DNA of 64,000 nt from Henckelia pumila (GCF_033568475.1 NC_133120.1:169415991-169479990); one strand, 5' to 3'; counted from the stretch's first letter, positions 46,931 to 59,820 are shown. A program made the numbers and translations. The notes: generated by a model from the letters alone, not told the origin.

Positions 46931-47404
46931 CACTACTAGAAAAAAAGGCCTATAATGACAATTTAATGTGGACATTTTTTAAAAAGTGTTGTTAAAAGAA
47001 TTTAATAATGACACTTATAAAAAACTCTTGATTAAAAAAGTAAAAAAATTATTAAACTACTTATAATGAAAATTTTAATAAATGTCACATTTATTAATAA
47101 TTAAATCCCTTGATTTAATTAAATATGAATCATATTAACTTATTTATAATTACAATTTTACCACAATGTCATTAAACAATTAACTTTTTTATCTTTTTAT
47201 TATTTTTTCCTCCTCTGTTTTCAGAGTTCCCCCCATCTTTTTCTCACTCAAATACACAAATATACATCGAATATTACACTAACACACACATATAAATATA
47301 TCAATATCAATATCGAGTAAATAAAAAGAAAACCCAACCCTAAGCCCCAATCCCGTCGCATCTTGATTCCAGCCATTTCCTTCCTTCGGTTTTCGCCGCC
47401 GGTT
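46931..47404. mobile_element. CACTA (En/Spm-like) left terminus
   Basis: CACTACTAGAAAAAAAGGCC is a typical plant CACTA terminal repeat, preceded by TTA (3-bp target). Following DNA has subterminal-type repeats (TATAATGACA, AAAGTGTTGTTAAAAG). No right terminus was found in the window and no transposase is visible; a hAT element interrupts at 47413. Confidence 0.7.
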
Positions 47405-47769
47405 CCTGCAAGCAATGTTTTTATAACCAGACCGATAATCAAACTGGTCGATCATTAAAAAACGGTTCAACCAGTTAAACCGGATTAATAAAAATTAATA
47501 TTATATTTATTTTATATAATAAAGAAAATAATAATATATTTATTATTCATTACTTTATAAGTTTAACTAAATTTTTTAAGTAAAATTCAACAAATATCCA
47601 TATAAAAATCAAATGCCAAATTCTAAAGTTCAAACTTCAAATTACACAACATATAATCAAAAGCTAACCAAGTTTAAATTTCCAAGAAAATAAGTTTAAG
47701 CATGCACGTTATAAAAACTCTCAAACATAGAGTTTAAATGATATATATGTCACTAATGTCTTTCAACTT

Positions 47770-50349
47770 TCAAGTTATTTCCCTTGCCGCCCATGCTGTA
47801 TCCAATTCTTGAAGTGTTCTTTCACAATCATCTTCATCACCAACATTAAAAAGTTCATCCAATTCCAAAGAAGGAGCTTCTTGCATTTCACCAATAACTT
47901 TATCTAAATCTATGAAAAAAAATAAAAAAATAATTTTTTAGAAAAATAAAGTAATCGCAATAAAAACATTAAGATATTAATCAAGCAACAATTATTTAAA
48001 GGCAAAAAAATTCACCTTCTTCGTGAGCATTTTTTGGAAGAGCTTCCTCACCATAAAACATGTCATCTAACTCATTTATGTCAAGAATAGGTGAAGAGTT
48101 TTCTTCTTCCATAACCCAAAAATCAGTTTTATCAATACTCTCATAATCAATGGGATCTTGACAATTTTTTTGGTTCTCAAGCCTATAACATTAATTTAAA
48201 CAAATAAAACAAAACAATAATGCTGAATTTTAAGAATTCAAACTAAAAAAAATAAGTTTGATGAAAACAAAAACTATCACCTTTCTTTTAGACGCAAATT
48301 GTAATGGACAAACACAAGATCATTTAATCTTTGATGCTCCAATCTATTTCTTTTCTTTGTATGTATTCTCTCAAACACGCTCTAATTTCTTTCACATCCC
48401 GAAGAAGAAGAAATTTGGCTTAAAATCTTAATAGCCAAATTTTCTATATTTGGAGCACTACATCCAAACACTCTCCACCATTCATCTACAATAAAGTTTA
48501 AAACAATGAGTGAAAAATCTAAGAAATATCACATGAATAACATTTAAAATAAATAATACATACCCGGTTACATACTCTTTGATGAATCTAAAGCAAGTTG
48601 ACGAGCAAAGCTTCCTACTCTATCTTGATAAATGGATACTTCATCGATGCACTTTCTTTGAATAGTTCTATCCCTAATTAAGGTAGTGACCATCTCCACA
48701 AAGCCATCCATTATCTCTTTTTTGGTGCACATATTAACCTTTTCATATGCAAAAGCAGGGTTCAAGAGATATGCTGCTGCATGAATATCACGTCGAAGTT
48801 GCTTGTCCCATCTTGTCTTAATAATACTTGTGAAAGGCTTGTACAATTTCTTTTTACCCTTAAAGACATTCTTTATTTCTTTTTTTGCCCTATACATTCC
48901 GTCATAGACAACCAATTGAAGGCCTCCGATCAGTATCCATTATACGCAACATCCGTATTAGTGAAGCAATAACTCCAACTATAACCATAAAATCACCCCA
49001 AAATCTTGAATCAAGAACAACTGACACAACAACACTTGTTTTTTTGTCTTTAAAGTATCGAGAATCCTTAAATGTCTTACTAGTGAAAAAGGCTTGCAAA
49101 TCATGTTGATGTTCAAGGATACTCTTCAATGCAATGAATGTGGTAGCAAAACGAGTTGGACCTGGACGCACAATCTCTGTCCATCCTTCTCTCTTTCTCA
49201 ACCATGCCAACAAAAATCCATGATTGTAAACAAATTTTGTTACTGAAGAAGCCTTTTTTGCAAGATTGCTAACCAACTCCATTTTACCAATATCACCGAG
49301 AATCAAATTCAAACAATGTGCAGCACAAGGTTACCATTTGATAGAAGGATACTTATCATGAAGCAAAACACCAGCAGCTTTATAGTTGGCTCCATTATCG
49401 ATTACCAAATGAACAACATTATTTGATCCAACCCATTCAACTAACTCAACAAATAGATTGCAAATTGTGGTGGCATCTTTCACAATATCAGAAGCATCAA
49501 TCGATCTCACAAATGTTGTTCCCCTCTTGCAATACACTAGAAAGTTATAAGTTGTCTATTTGACCGATCTTGCCAACCATCAGCCACAATAGTGCAAACT
49601 TTTTCTTCCCAATCACTCCGATAACTATTAACTACAAGTTGTACTTCTTTTTTCATGCTTCCTAATAAATTTGTTCGCAATTGATTATATTTTGGTGCTT
49701 TATAACCAGGACCAACAACAGCAATAACATCCACCATTTGTTGAAAATAAACAGAATTCACAGCATTGATAGGAATGCAAGTATCATAGAAAAATCTAGC
49801 AATGGCCATATAAACATTAAGTAAAGCTTTTTTACTTACTAGAGCACTTTTTATATAACTTTGTGCACCGGCAGTAATTCTTGGTGCAAAATAATTTGTC
49901 ATATTCTCATATCTTTTTCTTTTTCCCTTTTTAGAAGTTGCACCAAAAAATGATTTACCTTTTCCTTTTGTTTGATCACGTGGTGGATGTGTTTCTTCTT
50001 CTTCTTCATCTGTCACATGAGGACCATTGATATTATCATCTTCAAATGATATCGGAGCTTTGATTTTTTCTTCAAACGTCTTCAAATATTGTTCCATTTG
50101 ATATCTTACATTATATAGAATTTTTTTGCATGGCGCAATATCTTCTTTTCTACCAGCTAAGTGTTTTTTCATCCTATTGATTCCTCCACCTCTCCACACA
50201 TTATTGCAATGCAAACAAGTCCAACTTTTTTTCCCATCGGTGCCCACATCCTCTTTAAAATGAGCCCATGCTGGATCACTTTTGCTTCTCAATGATGAAA
50301 TCTAGTTAGCTGTGGAACTAGATTGCTGACAGCCTGTTGATGAATCCAT
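47770..50349 (-). pseudogene. hAT transposase (BED zinc finger, DUF659, hATC), broken
   Basis: Original ATG at 50349 (MDSSTGCQQSSSTAN) is followed by a TAG. The BED finger reads SWTCLHCNNVWRGGGINRMKKHL..C (50150-50235). DUF659 region holds TIVADGWQDRSNRQLITF (49540-49600) and VHLVIDNGANYKAAG. PCAAHCLNLILGDIGK near 49320 follows a stop. A middle region is FFTSKTFKDSRYFKDKK. The C-terminal dimerisation domain at 48300-48485 has WWRVFGCSAPNIENLAIKIL and CERN, then TAG for the invariant Trp, then SVFERIHTKKRNRLE. The acidic tail ends at 47770. Several introns and at least four stops or shifts make it non-functional. Confidence 0.85.
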
Positions 50350-51204
50350 CTACACAAAAAAGGTATTTAATGATATTGAATCGATTATACATTTATTCCA
50401 GTATACAATTGCATAATCTCCAAAAATAAGCTAAATAGATCCAAAAATCTTATTCATAAATCATAAGTAATCAATAATCATATATACTGCCTATTTTAGT
50501 TCCTAATTATTAATCATCAATGATATATGCCTAGTGCCTAATTTCGAATAGCTCCAGCCTCCAAGCCTTCAACATCCAAAGTTCAAATATGTAATTTCCA
50601 AATAAATAAGCAAAAAAAAAAAAAGAAATAAATAAATAAAACAAGACCCGTATGCCATATTTCCATCATTTCATATCTCGAAAATTGCCAAATAAATAAG
50701 CAAAATAAAAAAAGAAAGAAAAGAAACAAGACCCTTATGCCATAATAGAATTCATATCTCAAAATCATAATTAACACTCAAAAATTCAGTCCAAATTGCT
50801 AATAAATATATAAGAAAAAAACAAGATTCGGGTGACATAATCCATATATTCACATCAGCACTATTAAATCATAAATCGATCATTTTCTAACAAATTTGAA
50901 CATAAAAATTGAAAAAAGAGGTTATGAACTTACTATTGTAAAATTAGGGGGTTGAGATATCTCCAATAGATATAGCGATAGAAAGTGGGTGTCGAAAGAT
51001 GTCCAAATATGGTGTCAATCTATTCTTTTGATCAGCGGACGGCAGTGCATAGGGCGGCGAAAGTGGCGGTCTTGTAATTGGGGATCGAGAATGAGAGAAA
51101 TTGGAAAGCTTCTTGCTCAATATGGAAAAAATAGAACGAACCCAGCACCTTCTAATTTTTATTTTTTCAGTTTTTTTTTTATTTTTTTTTTAAAATTTGA
51201 AATA

Positions 51205-51350
51205 ACCTGCCGGTTTATCGGTTTTATCGGTTTTACCGGTTCAACCCGGTTTTTTCCGGTTTAACCGCATTTCCGGTTTTTAGCATGCATCCGGACCGGT
51301 CTAACCGCCGGTTCTCGGTTGAACCGGCCGGTCCGGTTCGGTTCCGACAA
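51205..51350. repeat. CCGGTT-rich subterminal repeats of the hAT element
   Basis: About twelve copies of CCGGTT or AACCGG in 145 bp; the left end (47437-47487) has a smaller cluster. Such clusters are transposase-binding sites in plant hAT elements; that role is inferred here. Confidence 0.7.
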
Positions 51351-51355
51351 CACTG

Positions 51356-51869
51356 CCTGCAATACATTAGAGAGTGTCCGACCACCTCTGTTCCAGTAGA
51401 CCCAAGCCTTGAATCTTTTGATTATGTCCTAATCTCAATAAAGAATCTCGAAAGTATACCCCTGTTTCGCGATCGAAGCGGCACATTTGCTTCCCCATTA
51501 AATAACGTTAGTTCAATCGACCATCTCGCTGTTCAATTTCAATTCAGTTGAGTCTCTCCGTTCAATTTTACGTCAGTTGTGGGCGTATTCACTCTCACTC
51601 AGGAAGGTGATGGTGAATCGTCTCTTTCTCTCTGTTGATATTTTTTTAGGGTACAAATCCTTTTAATCCTTCTGTGCGTGGCTTTATTTTGTTGAAGATT
51701 GCAATTTTTTTGCTTAATTTTACTTTGTTTTTGTTTTTTGAAAGGGGATTTTGGTATCTTTAACTCGCTGCTTGCAATTTGACATTGTGTATGTACGCTT
51801 TGTTGGTTGTGCTCGGGGTATTTTAGGTCCGACTACTGTGAAATTTCATATCATAGGACTTGCACCTGG
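51356..51869. other. Sequence between hAT and gypsy remnant, unassigned
   Basis: Presumably continues the DNA into which the hAT element inserted (possibly CACTA internal). No recognisable coding domain. Confidence 0.4.
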
Positions 51870-53281
51870 TGATCGAGCAAATACTACCACTGAAAATCAA
51901 CCTAAATATATATATATCAATTAAGCTCGAGTATATCGCAAGTGCACGAGTCAAGTAATAATATAGTATACATGAGTACGAGTATCGTCCCACAAAGATT
52001 TATTTATGACAAAATTACCTCAAGTATGATTCTTTAGTTAATTATAACGAGATATGGATAATAAATTAATAAACTAAAATAAAAGAATAAAATAAAAGAG
52101 AATAAATAAACTAAGTTTTAGAAAATAAATAAACGATTGTTAGGATCTCGGTTCACCTACCCCTTTTCTTCTCTAATGATTGAATTTTAATTCTAAAGTC
52201 ATGCTTTTGACGAAATTCTCTAATCTATCAATATACTATCTCGAGCTATATTAATCTAATTAAAGAATTGTAATAACCAAGTCTCCTTAATTGCAATTGC
52301 ATTAAAGATTTGTGGAATCCTCTAGCTTTCGACCTGGTGGACTATGACTATCAACATGTGTCCAACCTCATATCTCTATGCAAGTTGCAGATCCATGGAT
52401 TATATTACCTTTTCAGGTCATAAAATTTCCTCTCGTTATCAATTATAACACATAAAATCAATAAGAAGTTTATCAAACTCCAAAATTACAATAAACACAA
52501 TAATATTATCAAGAATGCTTAAAAACCAAATTTAATCTTCAAGAAGAAACCAAAACATAGTTTTGGGGGTAGGATCCCCTAAATCCCAACAAATAAAAAT
52601 AAAAAGAAAAGAGAAAACTAGTTGTGCGGTTCTTGAGTTCTTCAAGTTTTCTCCTTCTTTTCGTTCTTCTCCTTGGATGACCGCCTCCTCTCTTGCGTTT
52701 CTGATGTGTGGAACCCTCAAAACGTTAGTCTTTCTTCTATTTATGTGGCCCAAGACTTATTTTCTTTCAAAACACCCGATAAATATAATTTTTCAAAATC
52801 CCGAGAGCGCTCGGGCGGTAAAAAATGGCCGCCCGAGCGCCATAACATTCTGTCCCAAGGTGAAATTTCTTTGTAGGTGTGCCCGAGCGGTAAGAAATGG
52901 TCTCTTGGGCGCGCCCCTATTTTTTCACAGCGCGCAACAATTTTTTAAAATTCATAACTTGAGTTCTAACCGTCGGACTGAGCTGAAATTTTGACAGCAG
53001 CTTTAAAACATCCTAAATACAATCTGGACGGTGGAGATTGGATTTGGATCACTCTAGTGTCAAAAAAAAATTTTGGACCATTAATTCTTCGTGATTCCTA
53101 CTTGTTCCGTGCTCAAACTCTTCTTTTTCTCCATATTTTGCCTACAACCAACCAAAAATCATGAGGAGTGATCCGAATGAAACAAATATGCAATAATAAA
53201 TATGAATTGACTTAACAACATGAAATCATGCAAAACAAATGCAAAATGATGGAATAAAACACGTAAAAACCACTCATGTCA
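51870..53281 (-). repeat. 3' LTR of a Tat/Athila-like Ty3/gypsy element
   Basis: On the minus strand the LTR starts TGACATGAGTGG at 53281, right after a polypurine tract (TTTGGGGAGGT, 53282-53292), and ends TATTTGCTCGATCA at 51870. It contains a GC-rich quasi-palindrome, GCGCTCGGGCGG and CCGCCCGAGCGC, at 52807-52841 and a related copy near 52880-52912. Confidence 0.65.
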
Positions 53282-55140
53282 ACCTCCCCAAACTAACCTT
53301 TTTGCTCGCCCTCGAGTAAAATAGGTGATAAACTAACATGAAGACACAAATTTTCAAACTAATGCAATACACTAACATATGGATGATCCCATACACTTCA
53401 AGCCTCCGATAACTTCACTGTCTTGGAGTTAAAACATGATGTGCCTTTCAGATTTCATGTGAACGTGAGTGTGTGTGTAGCGGCTCCAATGTCATGCACT
53501 TCGAAAAGACTCCGTTTACTTGAGCTAAAAGATCTAATTGACACATCAGGGTAAATCTACCCCTTAAACACCCGTTCTCTCAGTTATGTACACCTTTTCA
53601 CCTCCTTTGGAATTTCCAGAAAAAATAGTTAACATTGAATGATCCATAGATATTAATTACGCACCACCGGATTTTACATCCGGTAAATTTTTAATCACAT
53701 TTGGTCCGCAAACTTATCTCAGATTTAGGGATTAGAATTTCAATCCCAATCAAGCCCGGATGGAATTATTGAAAAAATTTTCATACCCCATTTAACCCGC
53801 AGACTTAGCTATAACTTTGATAGGATTAGAATTTCAATCCCCTCGTCTATAGCCGGATGGAGTATCTTTGTTAAAAATTTGGATTTCTTATTGCAAGAAA
53901 TCAGTTTTTCATGTTCCATTAAATCCGCAAACTTAGCTGTGATTTAGGGATTAGGATTTCAATCCCTAATCAAGCCCGGATGGAACATTTTTTAAAAACA
54001 AAATTTTGAGTGCGCTATGAATCATTCACTTTCCGAAATCATCAATGCATTAGTAGATTCAACTAAAATCACAAGGTATTAGTTTGAGTTCGAAAAACCC
54101 TTAGTGTCGTACAATGATCTAGCCACTGAAATTTTGTCTTTCTTAGTGCACTTCACCAATTGAACTATAGTGCAAATGAATATCCACAATCAATCCAAAG
54201 ATCTATTATTATTTCAAAGGCTACAAATTTCAAAATTTTCTCCCTAATCATCATTAGCTTTTATGGTTTCATCCATCGGCAACATGCATGAGAAGACAAA
54301 CTATATGCAATCACATAACATTATGCATGAACAAACATAAAACGCAACCTCCCCAAACTAAAATCTAGCAGTGTCCCCAATGCTAAATATAAAACGACTA
54401 ACTCCTAAATGAGAGAAAGAAAACATGCATGCATAACGAAAACAAAATGCAAACATAAAACATTGAAAACATTGAAACGGAAAACTCGCATGATCAATCA
54501 TCGTGGTGTATATCGATCTTTTGCTGCTGCACCACTTCTCTTAGGTCATCAATATTCCCATGTATTCACCTTGCAAAATTTTTTTTTGAGGGATTAAACA
54601 TGATCAACTCAAAATAAAGCAACAACTAGATAAAAACTAAAACCAAATAAAATAAAATAAAATGAAGTAAAAATTTTGGGTTGCCTCCCAAGTAGCGCCT
54701 GATTTTCAGTCTTCAGCTTGACCCTCAGAAGCACTCATCAAAGAGCGGTTGACGCCTAAAGTAAGTGTCATATGACACCACTAATGGGTCTTTGTTCCAT
54801 GTGCCCTCAAGCTTGGCCAGATTTTTACACTTTAACCTCGTCACCTCAACAACACTCCATAGCAGTTGATAAACCTGGGAAGAGAACATCGCTGTAGGTT
54901 CTCGGAGAACAAAATCTTGTGAAATTGGTGTTGGCGGTGTATCTGCATATTTGTCTCCTTTAGAACTTTCTCCGGCTGAGGTTCAATGGGAAGAAAAGAC
55001 TCAAACACCTTAAGATCTTCAATGGTAGAACTTTGATTCTAAAATCTCCATATCATGTCCATTAATGAAACAAATAATTTAATAGGACAGTGGATGGGCT
55101 TTACATGAAATCGACAAATTTGAATAATCGGCAGTTTAAT
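53282..55140 (-). mobile_element. 3' internal region of the Tat/Athila-like gypsy element, non-coding
   Basis: Starts with the polypurine tract and contains three imperfect ~115-140-bp repeats at 53640-54000 (each with CGGATGGAA or similar and GATTAGAATTTCAATCCC). Near 54681 it has TTGGGTTGCCTCCCAAGTAG, a sequence common next to the 3' end of plant Tat/Athila elements. No pol domain is present, so the element is truncated on its 5' side. The right boundary near 55140 is approximate. Confidence 0.55.
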
Positions 55141-55147
55141 TCCTTTT

Positions 55148-55679
55148 CAAAAATTTCTGCTCTACACGAAGAAGATTTATTTGGATCCTAATGTTGACCT
55201 GCAAACTATAGCTGCATCTTGTAATGGTTATGTGGGGGCTGATCTAGAAGTTTTATGTCGTGAGGCCACCATGTCTGCATTGAACAAATCTTTCGAGGAT
55301 AACCAGCATATTATAACAACGGATGACTAGAAGCACACTAGGTTTGTGGTTGGTCCAAGTATAACAAGAGGTGTCGCTGTGGAAATTCCAAGGGTTTCTT
55401 GGGATGATATTGGAGGATTGAGAGAGTTGAAGGTTTGAAGAATAACATTTAACTACTGATTAAAATTCTGGACATGAACTAGTCTAATCACATGTTTTAT
55501 GCTGAAACGGAAAAAAACTTCAGCAAGCAGTTGAGTTTCCTTTAAAGAGTTCTTCTGTATTTTTTAGGATGAGAGTATCACCTATTCGTGGCATACTTCT
55601 TCATGGACCTCCAGGTTGCTCGAAAACAACCCTTGCTAAAACTGTTGCTTGTGCTGCCAAATCTTCATTTTTTCATTGA
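55148..55679 (+). pseudogene. CDC48B-like AAA+ ATPase gene fragment
   Basis: Exon-like piece 55148-55432 reads LYTKKIYLDPNVDLQTIA, CNGYVGADLEVLCREATMSAL, then a stop (55328-55330) where Trp is expected, then GPSITRGVAVEIPRVSWDDI. A second piece, 55524-55679, has QAVEFP and a Walker [21 protein letters not shown], ending in a TGA. The order (end of the D1 lid, linker, start of D2) matches plant CDC48 homologue B (At2g03670). Everything upstream and downstream of the gene is missing. It is either a captured fragment or a truncated duplicate. Confidence 0.75.
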
Positions 55680-56687
55680 GGTACATTCACTTTTATCCCT
55701 TGTGAAAATACTATGTAGACTGATTCTTAACATCTTTGGATCTGAAAGAAAGGAAAAGTTACACTGCAAACAAAAATATGCTTCTGTAAACAAGTTATTC
55801 TTTAAAGAAAATATAAGAGCAGGACTTACAAATTATGCCATAAAATAAATATCATTCGAGAAGATTTTTCAAAGTACTCTGGCCAACTTGGATAGTTGGA
55901 CTTGAGAGGAAACTTGTTGAGTTCCTTCTAAAGCAAGTTTTCTAGATAACAATCAAGTTTATATCTTGTATTTTCCATAGATTTTCTTGTTCTCTTGATT
56001 AGGGTACTTTAAGTAGATTTTTTAAAAACTTTGAATTGGCTGGAACACATTCTTCAAGCTTCATCATAGTTCAATACAGAGTCTTATTATTTATTTTATT
56101 CCAAGTTATCAATGATAAATTTTCATGGTTTTCTTTTGGATATGAGAAATGACAATCATATTGACCTTCAGAAACATTGATAGATGAATAAATGTTGCTT
56201 ACTTTGATATTGTTTACCTTGATGTGACATACTGTCTTAAAGTTTACTTTCTTGTTATTTAAGTAGTGGTGTCTCAAAATTATCTTTAACTAGTTTTTTT
56301 TATTTATCATGATGTATTGTTGTTGAGAAATGAAATCAATATAAGTTATATTAATAATTTTTTTATTGTTGCTTTTTTTATTGTGTACTTCTTGTTTTTA
56401 ATTTGGTATCGTAGCCAATCCTTTGAATTGTCTACCATTCCTTTTATATTATTGTTTTATTTTACTTATGCAAGTATGTGAATTGTATTTTTAGGTAGTA
56501 GGTAACGAGCAATGAATATTGGATTTTATGAGGATGTAGTGGATGAAGGTGTTCCACGAACCAGTTTCTTGATTTTTTTTTTTTTTTGTTATGTTAGATT
56601 TTGTTGCTAGTACTAGAAGTAAATATTTTTAGTCATTTAGAAGTAAAAATTTTGTCAGTAATTTTATCTGTAAGATTGACTCAAATG
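55680..56687. other. AT-rich region, unassigned
   Basis: Follows the CDC48B-like fragment and may be its intron sequence. No ORF with a domain, no clear transposon end. Confidence 0.4.
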
Positions 56688-56892
56688 ACATGCAACTCCG
56701 ACTTTTGTTCCGGAGACTCAACTTTTCGATCGTGAATCCCCAATCGAGGTGGTCAATTTAGAAAAAATGGTTTCAAATGCTGAGGGTACGAGAAAGCGTT
56801 CAACTTGGACAAAGGTTGAAGAAGAGATGTTGGCGAAAAGTTTTGTCACAATCAGCGATGATCCAATAATCAGCAATGTTCAAAAGGCGGAT

Positions 56893-58903
56893 TGTAACAC
56901 CCCAAATTTATCTTAATTGACTTTAATTAAGATAATCGAAGATTACAGAGTTCAAGACCCGACTTGATTTTGATCAGAGTCCTTTTTGCAAATTTTGGAA
57001 ATTTCAGGGACTAAAACGCAATTTTGGACTTTAATAGATATTTATACTTGGGATTGACTTCTTTTCTTCATTTTCATCCTCCTCCATCACCTCTCCCTCC
57101 ATTGAAGGCGAGAAAACGCCTCCCAAGCTTTCCAGATTTCACCCCGAGCTCGATCCATATCTTAGAATTTACTTCTGAAGGCAGATTAGCGATCACGGAA
57201 GCGAGAGCTTCGTTCTATCGTAAGTATTTCTCCGATCAAATTCGTTCTATTTTTTGGATGTTGTTAGAATCGATTGAGTTGCGAGTATGTTGTTCTTGGC
57301 AGAGTTTTGATCGTTTATTCTCAATCGGTTTTGTAATAGGACGTCGTTCGGAATTGTTAGGAATTTTGGAAGTTTATTCTAAATTTGAGTTTTGAGATTT
57401 GTTGGGTTTGAACCCTTATGGTTGTTTTAGCATTGCTATGAGTTGGTATCGATATTATACTGCTGTCTGTGTTTCCTGTTTGATCAGGATACAGCCGTTA
57501 TGCCGCCGATTTGAGTTTTGGATTGTCAATCGGTTTGAATTGTTGAGTCGAGTCTTCGATCGAGTTGTATGTTAATCTCGAGCCTTTGTTAATTATTTTT
57601 CAGATTGTTTGAAGGTCGTTGAGTTGCGAGGGTGCAGAAGTTAGATCATTCTGAATATTAGAGTCGGTATAGTATCGAATTCTTATCGTATGAAGTAGAT
57701 TCGAGGGAGTATCTGAATGAGTTTATTGTTGTTGTTTTCAGGTTTGGAGCGTTGACTTTTTGAGAAGAGGTATAAGACAAATTAGAGTGGAATGAAACGT
57801 TTATCTCGAATCTGACTTGATTCGAGTGTTCAGGAGAAATCACATTCTTGCATGTTAATTGATTTGCTTGATTAATTAAGTTGATTGAGTTATGAACTGC
57901 ATTGCATTCATATTGAGCCAATTGATTCGTTCATTTTGAGTTAAACGATCTGAGAATTATAGTAGGGGGCATTGACAGGCGATTTACTGCAATGACCGAC
58001 TTAACCCTCTATAGTTGCTTCAGAGTCTAGGGGATTGAATTATACACTATCCACCCCGAGTGTAGAGTAGGTGTGATTTGTGTGATAGTTCATCCTCGGG
58101 ATCCCAATAGAAGAAGAGAAGAGCTGATTACCTTTTGATTATCCAGACTTGATAATCCCAGATTTTAAAGTCATGCATTTTATTTTAGATTCCTTCTTGA
58201 AGTACATGATTGAGATTTGTGTATCATGCTTGAGATTTTATATCGTTAGTTGATATACTGAATGATATTGCATGTTTTTTGCTTATACTGGGAATGTTAT
58301 TCTCACCGGATTATCCGGCTGTTGTCTTGTCTTTGTATGTGTGCTTGAAAACAGGTGGGGCAGGACCGAGTCAGAGATCGCATGGATAGTAGGGATGTGA
58401 AGATAGAGGGGGACTCGGTTTAGAAGTCGTATCAGCATGTCTACCTAGTTATGTTGGAACATGTTTAGATATCAAACTTCGTTGTCTTGTTGTATTGAAT
58501 AAGTTGACTTTAGTTATCGAATATTGATGTTTGCATGTTGTAATTTCTAATTTGAATTGTTGTTGAAAGTTGGAAAAACTTGTTCTGTTTTCTGATGTTT
58601 TTCTTGGCTCAGGGTGCGCTCGATCGCACGAGTTGGCACGATCGAGCACAACCCCTTTTATTCTTGGACAGAAGAAAGCGCAGGAGGGCGCACTCGATCG
58701 CACAAGTTCATGTGATCGAGCGTGGCACCTCCAATTTTCCCAGCAGTGTGTTTTGCTGGATGGCGTGCTCGGTCGCACGAGTTCATGCGATCGAGCGTGG
58801 CAACTTTGAAAAGAAAATTTTTTTTTATGTCTTATCTTTTGGATCTTGATTGATTATCGATAGGATAAACTCTTGATTAGACGATTAGAATCGAGGTCTC
58901 ACA
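56893..58903 (+). mobile_element. Solo LTR C (Ty3/gypsy), 2.0 kb
   Basis: Starts TGTAACACCCCAAATTTATC and ends GGTCTCACA. It interrupts ORF1 between AAGGCGGAT and CAGATGCTTTTTGG; the five-base copies CGGAT (56888-56892) and CAGAT (58904-58908) are a target duplication with one later change. Unit 2 shows the uninterrupted sequence GGCGGATGCTTTTTGG. No internal domains, so a solo LTR. Confidence 0.85.
58613..58803. repeat. Three GATCGAGC quasi-palindrome repeats in solo LTR C
   Basis: Three copies ~60-65 bp apart of CTCGATCGCACGAGTT followed by (C/T)ACGATCGAGC-type arms, each able to fold on itself. Confidence 0.8.
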
Positions 58904-59661
58904 CAGATGCTTTTTGGGAATGTGTTGTCAGCTACTACAATAAGAATCGTCCTCCAGGTTCAAACAACAGAAGGGAAAATGTTATACGATCACATTGGCA
59001 CAACACAAACCAAAAGAAGGTAAATAAATTCAACGCAAATTACAATATTATTTACAGTTCATATCGCAGTGGTCACAGTGACGAATATATATTGAGGTTT
59101 GCGTACAAAAAATATCGATACGAAAACAATGGAGTTGCATTCAATCTCGAGCATATTTGGAGAATTGCCAAAGATCGTTCAATTTTTACTCCACAATCCG
59201 ATGATCACTTTGTGGTCACAAAGAAGATGAGGACCTCGGAGTCATGAGCAAGCAACACATCCTCCAACCAGAATGTGAGTATAGACCTAGCTGACGAAGA
59301 TACTCGTCCAATGGGTCAGAAGACAACAAAAATAAAGGAAAAGGACAAAGTAAAATCGACCATGGAGGATCTGACAGTAAACTACGACAAATATTTTTGC
59401 AAGTTCAATGAGTATACAAGCGTAAAGAAGTCTGAAGTCAATTGGAACAAAAACAACTCGAAGTTGAGGAGATTAAGGCAAAAACTTCCTTGTCTAATGC
59501 TGAAGCTAAGAATCGTCGATTGAAGTTGAAGGAGTACGAGATCTTGAACAAAGACACCTCGCAGATGACTACGGAGAAACTTATCATACATGAATGTATG
59601 TGCAAGGATATCAGGTCGAGGTGGGATATCTAAATTTTTTTCCCATTTCGATTGTATTTTT

Positions 59662-59820
59662 GAGTGATTTTATTGTTTAATTATTTTATTTTCAAGTGAT
59701 TGTATTGTTTAATTATTGTATTTCCGAGTGATTGTAATTTTTAATTATTGTGGTTCCGAGTGATTGTAATTTTTAATTATTGTATTTTCGAGTGATTATA
59801 ATGTTTAATTATTGTATTTT
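59662..59820. repeat. 32-bp minisatellite, five copies
   Basis: Units start GAGTGATTGTAATTTTTAAT (variants) at 59662, 59694, 59726, 59758 and 59790, between ORF1 and transposase of Harbinger element 3. Confidence 0.88.

Larger units (their letters stand above)
47413..51355 (-). mobile_element. hAT transposon, near full length, inactive
   Basis: Ends CAATGTTTTTATAACC (left) and the complement of CAGTGTTGTCGGAACC (right) form short imperfect inverted termini. The flanking 8-bp target copies are CCTGCAAG (47405-47412) and CCTGCAAT (51356-51363). Length 3,943 bp. It encodes a BED-type transposase on the minus strand. Both subterminal regions are rich in AACCGG/CCGGTT. Confidence 0.88.
56690..59633 (+). 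pseudogene. Harbinger ORF1 (Myb/SANT-like, NAM-associated), split by solo LTR
   Basis: First piece 56690-56892 has GTRKRSTWTKVEEEMLAKSF; second piece 58909-59633 resumes at DAFWECVVSYYNKNRPPGSN, then SHWHNTNQKKVNKFNANYN and FNLEHIWRIAKDRS, a stop at SES, and a charged C-terminal region (STMEDLTVNYDKYFCKFNEY, then after a frameshift KQLEVEEIKAKTSLSNAEAK) ending at IRSRWDI. This C-terminus (PF14303-like coiled region) is absent in the tandem units. Broken by the LTR, a stop and a frameshift. Confidence 0.82.

Noticed and set aside
46931-56687. Complete CACTA element enclosing the hAT, gypsy and CDC48B pieces
   Set aside because: Only the left terminus is visible; no CTAGTAGTG-type right end or TTA target copy was found.
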